NCBI GenBank assembly: GCA_021229015.1
Contig: CM037785.1
Span: 38,006,416-38,070,415 of the forward strand
Origin: Solen grandis
Taxonomy: Eukaryota; Mollusca; Bivalvia; Adapedonta; Solenidae
Direction: 5' to 3'
Length of the DNA stretch: 64,000 nucleotides
The position numbers were made by a program, and so were the translations under genes. The number at the start of each line of letters is the position of its first letter. The first letter of the stretch is position 1. The notes beneath the pieces were generated by a model that saw only the letters and a program-made list of their open reading frames with translations, did not search any database and was not told the origin of the DNA. This document shows, piece after piece, positions 58,175 through 64,000 of this stretch.

Positions 58175-58189
58175 GGCCCTTATCGGGCC
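58175..58189 (+). terminator. Histone-type stem-loop, internal copy 2
   Basis: AAACGGCCCTTATCGGGCCA followed by ACCCA and then CTCGAAAAAGAATA. The stem is GGCCC/GGGCC with a TTATC loop. It is preceded by an A-rich tract as in the other copies. Confidence 0.6.
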
Positions 58190-58520
58190 AACCCAAATGT
58201 CTCGAAAAAGAATATACCCCCAATTCACCTTTTTTTTCAAATTCCCTTCAAATTTTTTTCATTAAAAAATTTAACCCAAAGTTTTTAAAAAATGTTACAA
58301 AAAAGTTACAAAAAATTTTCAAAAAAAAGTCATCACTATACAAATTCGGTTGAAATTTTTTTAATTTTACAGCAATTTGTAGTCAAAACAAAAGTAGGTC
58401 AACCAACCCCCAAAGTCAAAGGGCCCAAAAAAACAATGCATCCAACTCAGGTCAAGGTTAAATTTAATAAAATAAAAAATTTTTGTTTGGTGTAAGCTAA
58501 AGTAAAAGTAGGTCAACCAC
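58190..58520. other. Polinton right-end spacer with duplicated motif
   Basis: The phrase 'aaagtaggtcaacca' occurs at about 58393 and again at 58504, each upstream of the promoter-like site. No gene is recognised; the short plus-strand frame at 58292-58495 is lysine-rich because of A-runs. Confidence 0.35.
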
Positions 58521-58528
58521 CTCAAGGG

Positions 58529-58549
58529 TATAAAAGGCACCGCACAAGC
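58529..58549 (+). promoter_or_regulatory. TATA box and cap-like site near the right terminal repeat
   Basis: GGTATAAAAGGC begins at about 58528, and GCATTCGG, matching the CATTCPu cap motif of histone genes, begins at about 58548. The first ATG downstream is at 58571. The spacing TATA to cap (about 20-25 bp) and the short leader are as in histone and viral late promoters. Confidence 0.5.
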
Positions 58550-58570
58550 ATTCGGTCATTTCTCGTGCAA

Positions 58571-58893
58571 AATGGAAAAAAATTCAGCAAAGAGTGAAAT
58601 TTTTCCCCGAATTGATGGGGTTTTCGAACACAAGCAATGAGTGGAGACAACAGAAGGGCCCTATTGCAGAAAAACATCTGTTTTGTAAACTGGACAAAGA
58701 GTAATGAGGGCAACAATGATGCAACCGATACATGATGCTATATAATCGGAGATGTTGAACAACAGAACAATGAAGATGAAGTCATATGTATAGAACAACA
58801 GAGATCTTACAAAATGAAAAAGGTCATGTAACAGGCGTGATCGAAAAAAGAGCACGAGTGGGCAATGTCACCGAAATTAAAGAAGAAAAAAAA
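58571..58893 (+). pseudogene. Short Polinton right-end gene with histone-like architecture
   Basis: The ATG at 58571 follows the TATA and cap-like sites above. The reading frame begins EKNSAKSEIFPRIDGVFEHK and is then broken by a stop at about 58637; other frames continue with LLQKNICFVNWTKSNEGNN and DVEQQNNEDEVICIEQQRS. The gene, if real, is about 90-100 codons and ends at the stem-loop at 58894, inside the terminal repeat. It is not a histone. No family recognised. Confidence 0.35.
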
Positions 58894-59144
58894 CGGCCCC
58901 TTTTTAGGGACCCCAAAAGTTCGAAAAGGACTTTTTACAATTGTCAATGTTAAAAGTGGTCCCCCTTTAAGCTAAATTGTTTTCATATATAGTACCTTCG
59001 GTATAAGACTGTTTTCATATGGTACCCCTTCGGTACATAGATTTGGTACCATAAGTTCCAAAAAAAAAAAAAAATTTTGGTCCCCCGGTACCATAAAAAA
59101 AAAAATTTAGGTACCTTGGTACCATAGTGCCCCCCCTATACACT
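58880..59144 (-). repeat. Polinton right terminal inverted repeat
   Basis: Reverse complement of the left repeat with many small indels, ending GTGCCCCCCCTATACACT at 59144. It contains reiterated GGTACC / CGGTAC phrases and, at its inner edge (58894-58912), a stem-loop of histone type. Confidence 0.9.
58894..58912 (+). terminator. Histone-type stem-loop in the right terminal repeat
   Basis: CGGCCCCTTTTTAGGGACC preceded by AAGAAAAAAAA and followed by CCAAAAGTTCGAAAAGG. It is the counterpart of the left-end copy, pointing outwards. Confidence 0.55.
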
Positions 59145-59535
59145 AGCAGTTTAGTGAAGATCGGGAAAAGAAATGTTTTCTTAGAGAGAGGGCAAGGTAA
59201 TTGCCAATTTTTATTTTTTGGAATAAATTGAATGCTTTGCGTTTGGCTTGTTTATCTAAGCCCAAATCTTTACCCTAGCCCAGCTTTCAATGACGACAAA
59301 GATTTAGTCGGCTTGGGAATGATCACCATCCTGTGGTTGTTTTCTTGTCCCTTTGTTTGTTACGAAGACCCAACCAAAAGTAACAGCTGGTTCATGGTCT
59401 AACGTCAGAGTACAAATTATTCTAATATAAATCTATCCGAAAGTACAAGGTCACCAAGGTAGGAGTTTTTTGTTCTTCCCCGAGGGCAGTGAGAAAATCA
59501 AAAAGGCGGAGTGCAAGTAAACATGGCAGGAAATA
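59145..59535. other. Flank of the Polinton, noncoding
   Basis: No gene recognised. The first bases (agcagt) do not exactly repeat those before the left end. Confidence 0.5.
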
Positions 59536-59537
59536 GA

Positions 59538-60535
59538 AAAAGAGGCCAAGATGGCCCCGTGTCGTCACCCTTTAAAAGGCTGTGTTTGGGGATAACGACA
59601 AAAAAAAACTAAACTAAATGTTTTTGACTAAGTGACCTACATATTTATCCTACCTGAATTTGAATTCAATGGGGAAATTTAGGGGTATCATTCATATCAA
59701 GTTTAAAGAAAAATGGGACAAAATGTGGCCTCAGATGGTTTACAAAATTTTTCTAAGATTTTACCTTGTGACCTAGATTTTGACCCCATGTGATCATTTT
59801 CGAAATTCATCCAAAAATACAATTAGACAAACATCCCGACCAAAACTACTAAAGATTTGGGGTAAAACTGTGGTCTTAGAGAGTTCAAAAAGGTTCTTCT
59901 TAGATTTGATGGGGGACCCAGTTTTTTGATCCACATGACCCCAAATTTTAACTCATACAAGTATATGTGACAAACATCCCGACCCAAATTTTATGAAAAT
60001 TGGGCCAAAAACTGTGGCCCGAAAAATGTTTACAAAAGGTTTTCTAGTTTTACCCGGGACTAGTTTTTGACCCCCTTGACCCAATTTTAAAAACCCTTCG
60101 GAACAGAGACAAACATCCCGACAAATTTAGAAGAGTGGGCCCCAAAAATGGGGCTGAGAGTGTTCACAAAGTTTTTAAAGATTNNNNNNNNNNNNNNNNN
60201 NNNNNNNNNNNNNNNNNNNNNNNNNNNNNNNNNNNNNNNNNNNNNNNNNNNNNNNNNNNNNNNNNNNNNNNNNNNNNNNNNNNAAAAAATGAAACTTTAA
60301 AAATCATCTTCTTCAAAACTACTGGCCAGATTTTAAAATAATTTGGTACAGATGTTCCTTGGGTCAACCTCTGCCAAAGTTACTAAAAAAAGATCCGATC
60401 CGTAAAAAACATGGCCGCCATGGGCGGGGCTTATTTGCCTTATATGTACATATGGAAAACTTTAATCAACATTTCCTTGGGTCAACCTATTTATCTCAGG
60501 TGAGCGATTTGGGGCCATCATGGGCCTCTAGTTTA
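59538..60535. mobile_element. Inverted-repeat dispersed element with about 160-bp internal units
   Basis: The left end agaggccaagatggccccgt (then gtcgtcacc) and the inverted right end agaggcccatgatggcccca (then aatcgctcacc) are inverted repeats of about 30 bp. Between them, degenerate tandem units of about 150-160 bp contain 'gacaaacatcccgacc', 'aaa.tgtggcc', 'ttctaga.ttttacc' and 'gacctagttttgacccca'. It is noncoding and is interrupted by a scaffold gap (60184-60283). Confidence 0.65.
60184..60283. other. Scaffold gap of 100 N
   Basis: Exactly 100 unknown bases inside the dispersed element. True length unknown. Confidence 1.
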
Positions 60536-60609
60536 TTCTTTTTTTTTTCTTTTCTTTTTTTATTGATGTGTGAATTTAGAAAATCTTAAAGAGATGTTTT
60601 GACAGAGAA

Positions 60610-60885
60610 ATGGCCGTTATACGTCTTATTATACATCTTCACACACTGCGCATGGATGATCTGCAAACATGTACAAATGTTATTTCATCTCTTGTTTGTC
60701 CCTTGCCGGTGAAATTGATGAAAGTTAATGAAGGAACAGATGGTTATATGGAGATTATGCACATCACATTGTTTTTTCCTCAGATCAAAATTGAGGTTGC
60801 TACGGTAACGGAAATAATCAGAATAATATATGGCTTTATGATGGATCCTTTGAAACGAGCTAGGTTAATGAAGAGAAGTAAGTGA
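60610..60885 (+). other. 91-codon ORF, unrecognised, 3' half duplicated downstream
   Basis: The frame contains TCTNVISSLVCPLPVKLMKV and MDPLKRARLMKRSK. The DNA from about 60770 to 60880 is repeated, diverged, at 61396-61520, where the frame is not preserved. No family recognised; likely noncoding duplicated DNA. Confidence 0.2.
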
Positions 60886-60967
60886 ATAGACAGACGTTCG
60901 TCTCGTTCTGTCTGACTGAAGAAGAGTGTTCTCTGGAATACATGTGTCACCTGCTGACTACAAATCT

Positions 60968-61145
60968 CTCAGCCCCTCACCGCTGTGGGTTCGAATCCCG
61001 GTAGGGACTTCTGATTTTATATGTGAGGAAGCCTTCCAGCTGGCTTACGGTAGGTCGGTGGTTCTACCCGGGTACCTCTGAGTACTCGGGGTCTTCCTCC
61101 ACCTGTAATTAGCTGGACGTCGCTATATGACTGAAATACTATCGC
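60968..61145 (+). mobile_element. tRNA-headed SINE, copy A
   Basis: The head 'cagcccctcaccgctgtggg' plus 'ttcgaatcccgg' carries a perfect B box (ggttcgaatcc, 60988-60998). The conserved body follows: 'aggaagccttccagctggct', 'gtaggtcggtggttctaccc', 'cctccacctgtaattagctg', 'gacgtcgctatatgac'. The same body occurs at 62070-62225 (inverted) and 62905-63110, so this is a repeated family. Confidence 0.8.
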
Positions 61146-61200
61146 AGCTACAGTAAACCCCAATACAACAACATCACTTGCTGAAGTGTAACGGAAAAAG

Positions 61201-61225
61201 TGTGACAGACAGACAGACAGACAGG
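61201..61225. repeat. (GACA)n microsatellite
   Basis: About five GACA units followed by degenerate units. Confidence 0.85.
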
Positions 61226-61714
61226 ATGATAGACAGACGACGGAAAAGTGATCCCCATGTGTCACCTCTGCTTACAGCAGTTGACACAAAAACAGTATTA
61301 ATAATCAACATCCACATTATTGTAGTAATGGAAAAAGCAAAAGTATGTTTTTAACAGATGGATCATTTGATACCAGCTATGTTAATAAAAATTAATATGC
61401 GGATCAGAATTGAGGTTGCTATGGTAACGGAAATATTAAAAATACGGCTTTATCGGATGGATCCTTTGAAAGTACAGGAAGTATACAAGCTAGGTTAATG
61501 AAAAGTAATAAGTTATTTGATGAAAATACGTGGATTATGCACGTCAACGACAGTGAATTTCTTTGTTGAGAGGAGCATCATTGACGTATTGTTCTAGTAA
61601 TGTACTAAGACTACCGACAAGCCCCATGATTTGTTAAATACACTCAGATACCAGAAATTTCATATAAGAATTAATAGTGGCCTTTCTCTCTCTCATACCA
61701 GGACGGATCCAGCG

Positions 61715-61732
61715 GGGGGGCCAGGGGGCCTT

Positions 61733-61785
<53 letters not shown>

Positions 61786-61787
61786 AG

Positions 61788-61823
<36 letters not shown>
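61715..61823. repeat. Poly-C tract, about 86 nt, in a G/C-rich repeat end
   Basis: From 61737 to 61823 nearly every base is C, broken once by AG (61786-61787). It follows 'gatccagcggggggggccag', a motif that starts a common C-rich repeat end. Long homopolymers are error-prone, so its length is unreliable. Confidence 0.9.
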
Positions 61824-62069
61824 AGCTTCCCTGATCATACATTTTTCTAGGCTATAAAATCCCTTGATTTCATCATAGTAGTGTTGTCTAGAGGAAATCC
61901 CGTCGTGGGCCCCCATACTGAACCACCCGCATATCCACCTGACCAGCCAGACGCCTATTGTCTTATGGCCCCCTGCTGTCACTGTGTAGGTAATCCGAAT
62001 CGGCAGTCATCCATGACTGTGTGATAAGCTTGTGTTTAGGGTACTGAGGACACGTTCACTGATTGTGAC

Positions 62070-62240
62070 TTGACTTGACTATTTGAGTTTACCGTCGCTG
62101 CGACAGTATTTCAGTCATATAGCGTCGTCCAGCTAATTACAGGTGGAGGAAGACCCCAAATGCACGAAGGCATCCGGGTAGAACCACCGACCTACCGCAA
62201 GCCAGCTGGAAATTTACATGTCGCCTGCCGAGCGATCTAA
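62070..62240 (-). mobile_element. tRNA-headed SINE, copy B (inverted, head lost)
   Basis: The reverse complement shows 'ccagctggcttgcggtaggt', 'ggtggttctacccgg', 'cttcctccacctgtaattag' and 'cgctatatgactgaaat'. The tRNA-like head is not conserved. Its 3' end carries the (TCAAG)-type tail seen in copy C. Confidence 0.75.
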
Positions 62241-62399
62241 CAATTGGGAAAAATAGGCAATTACCAAAAGTTTGTATCAGTTACAACTATAAACTATTCT
62301 AGACAAATGCAGTTTAAGAAATAGCATTAAAAAAAACTAAGCAAAAAAACTTACTTTGACTAAATCTACTCATCGAAATTTAAATTCACTTCTCTCTAC

Positions 62400-62475
62400 A
62401 TGTATAAAGTTTTGTTTTTTTTGTTTTGTTTTTTTTTGTTTTGTTTTGTTGTTTTTTTTTGCTATAGCAAAAAAA
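62400..62475. repeat. T-rich (TTTTG)n tract
   Basis: Degenerate TTTTG pentamers between 62408 and 62460, followed by an A-run. Confidence 0.85.
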
Positions 62476-62904
62476 AAATCTTAGTATTCTGCAGCGTCGA
62501 TGCATACCTATCGCTAGCCATGCAAATTAAACTTAATCAGAAATGGGTTGTGTTTCTTAATGTCATCAGCTTTACTATTTTTACGTAACTTTTTAAGTAT
62601 TATTTTTATGAAACTAACTCCTAAATATTTTCCCGAAAGGAATAAATACAAACAGTAGGCCGATACATCATCATGTTCACTTTTTTAAGATTTACGAATT
62701 TAATAATCTACATGTACGCATGTATGTGTATTCATGGTGTCTTAATATAGACACCCTGGTGTATTTTAAATTTATAAAAAAAAAATGAATAAGAAATAAA
62801 AGAATTTGAAAACTTCAATCTGCCATATTTAAGGACAATCCATATTTTGGGACAATGTATATTTAGATTATGCATGATCACAAATTCAAATCACTTTAAC
62901 ACTC

Positions 62905-63120
62905 ACTCAGCCCCTCAACGCGTGGGTTCGAATCCCAGCAGGGTCATTCGGATTTTCATGTGAGGAAGCCTTCCAGCTGGCTTGCGGTAGGTCGGTGGTT
63001 CTACCCGGTTGCCTCCGTGCTTTCGGGGTCTTCCTCCACCTGTAATTAGCTGGACGTCGCTATATGACTTAAAAACTGTCGAAGCGATGGCAAACTCAAA
63101 TAGTCAAGTCAAGTCAAATT
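62905..63120 (+). mobile_element. tRNA-headed SINE, copy C
   Basis: It has the head with B box ggttcgaatcc (62925-62935), the conserved body and a tail of reiterated TCAAG ('gtcaagtcaagtcaaattc'). It is the most complete copy of the family in the window. Confidence 0.8.
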
Positions 63121-63510
63121 CAAATCAAATCCAGGTTACCAGTCATTGAGCAATATTACTGATAAGTCGATGAATACGAAATAATAATACACAGAAAACA
63201 CAATTTATGTGCGATATAAAACGGATATTAAAGATTTTCTAAATATCAACATCTTTTATTACTTTATATTGTGTCACTGATTTAACAGTTAGAAGAAAAA
63301 AATATGCAAAAAAAATCGACACGCAGAAGGGGCCCAAAACCTTTTGCAACCATCCGACACTAAAACGTGCGCCTGATTTTTTTTTTTTTTTTCGCTTGGA
63401 AGTCTGTGTGTGAAGGCTGCTTCCAGATCGACAATTAGACAATCAAGATTACCAAGTTCGAACCTAATACAGCATATACCCGGTATTTCCTTCCACATAT
63501 TTGACAAAAT

Positions 63511-63939
63511 ATGTGTAAAGTGATTTTTTACTCAGACTTAAACAAAACTGTCTTTTACACTGTTGAGTCTAAAGCTGATGATTATTCAAAGCATTCACTA
63601 ATTGATAGTGTACACAAGTCACTTTATTTTAGGGGAGGGGGAGGGCGTCCAAAAAACACAATTTTTCCTGCCAGTTTGCGGTTGAAAATGCACGAGAAAC
63701 CTATATTTTTTACCATATCTCCCAAAACCGGAGTAAATGCCCATTCAGTAATATCAGTGTCCCAGTCTGCATCCCACCCCCACCCCCACTACCGTCATTT
63801 TTCTAATACAACTGCAGTCAAATACTATTGCACAGAAGTTATTCAATATCATGGCTTTGCGAAGGTAAAATATAAGATTATATCACTCAAGGCTCAGTCC
63901 CACTTGACAATTTTTGCCTCGGAGATGTACTCCCGATGA
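63511..63939 (+). other. 142-codon ORF, unrecognised
   Basis: The frame begins CKVIFYSDLNKTVFYTVESK, has a GGGGR stretch in the middle and ends with SLKAQSHLTIFASEMYSR. There is no signal peptide, transmembrane run or known motif. Codon use does not stand out from the surroundings. It may be fortuitous. Confidence 0.2.
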
Positions 63940-64000
63940 AAAATGATGAGCCTCGCGAGGCGTCGGGAACAGGTTCCTCTGTATTGTTGCTAAGTTTACG

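Larger units (their letters stand above)
43764..59144 (+). mobile_element. Polinton/Maverick DNA transposon, 15,381 bp
   Basis: The two ends are inverted repeats of about 260 bp that start AGTGTAT and end in ATACACT, matching the 5'-AG...CT-3' rule of Polintons. Between them, all on the plus strand, are a protein-primed family-B DNA polymerase, an A32-type packaging ATPase, two Polinton-associated ORFs, a retroviral-type integrase, a probable minor capsid gene and a major capsid gene. Length and gene set are those of a complete element. A cysteine protease was not found. Every frame is broken by small indels, mostly in homopolymers. The 6 bp flanking each end (cgcaag and agcagt) are not identical, so a target duplication is not demonstrated. 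Polintons self-replicate as transposons and are related to double-jelly-roll-capsid viruses. Confidence 0.9.
60770..61520 (+). repeat. Direct duplication flanking a SINE copy
   Basis: 'tcagatcaaaattgaggttg' at about 60781 recurs as 'cggatcagaattgaggttgc' at 61400. 'atggatcctttgaaa' and 'gctaggttaatgaa' recur in the same order, and 'gattatgcac' occurs in both neighbourhoods. The copies are about 620 bp apart with a SINE and a (GACA)n tract between them. Confidence 0.65.

Noticed and set aside
58571..58893. That the stem-loop-bearing gene encodes a captured histone.
   Set aside because: None of the three frames contains a histone-fold motif or a lysine/arginine-rich tail; only the flanking signals are histone-like.
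61631..61982. Proline-rich (plus) and glycine-rich (minus) ORFs of 67 and 103 codons.
   Set aside because: Produced by translating the poly-C tract; the tract length is itself unreliable.
1..64000. CRISPR array, bacterial operons or prophage.
   Set aside because: Introns, SINEs, LINEs and Penelope elements, low gene density and no spacer-repeat structure point to a eukaryote. The tandem arrays seen have no unique spacers.

Overview
The window looks like an AT-rich invertebrate genome scaffold, most probably from a bivalve mollusc. I infer this from several dispersed repeats whose ends and internal motifs resemble families I know from bivalve genomes, from a tRNA-headed SINE family, and from the mix of Penelope-like, L1-like, BEL/Pao and Polinton elements. 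Only two stretches look like possible non-transposon genes: a frameshifted cysteine-rich exon at 35.5-36.3 kb and an intact 454-codon C2H2 zinc-finger ORF at 26.0-27.4 kb. Two 100-N scaffold gaps lie at 30601-30700 and 60184-60283.

Layout. 1-6.3 kb: noncoding, with a MITE-like element, a 50-bp minisatellite and a weak tRNA-like match. 6.36-8.0 kb: a dispersed repeat split by the 3' part of a Penelope-like element (minus strand) that carries a back-to-front copy of its own endonuclease segment. 8-17.3 kb: no recognisable gene. 17.3-23.0 kb: a dispersed repeat split by a 4,135-bp transposon with 27-bp terminal inverted repeats, a TATA target duplication and about 15 copies of a 14-bp motif, many spaced about 21 bp apart. 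23.1-25.56 kb: a 5'-truncated L1-like LINE (minus). 25.56-25.75 kb: a near-perfect 84-bp-arm palindrome made from a piece of the BEL/Pao pol gene nearby. 26.0-30.6 kb: C2H2 ORF and BEL/Pao pol (both minus). 31-37 kb: repeats and the cysteine-rich exon.

37.1-43.4 kb: more dispersed repeats. 43,764-59,144: a 15.4-kb Polinton/Maverick DNA transposon with about 260-bp terminal inverted repeats beginning AG and ending CT. Its recognisable gene order, all on the plus strand, is family-B DNA polymerase, packaging ATPase, a small basic protein, a second associated protein, retroviral-type integrase, probable minor capsid, and major capsid. All its reading frames are broken by small indels, mostly in homopolymers. 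Because adjacent non-coding repeats show the same over-long homopolymers, this may be poorly polished sequence rather than decay.

The most unusual signal is a set of stem-loops that match the 3'-end stem-loop of replication-dependent histone mRNAs. They recur near the ends of the Polinton, including inside both terminal repeats. One follows a short ORF with a histone-gene-like TATA and cap arrangement. 59.5-64 kb: another inverted-repeat element, three copies of a tRNA-headed SINE, a local duplication and a poly-C tract.
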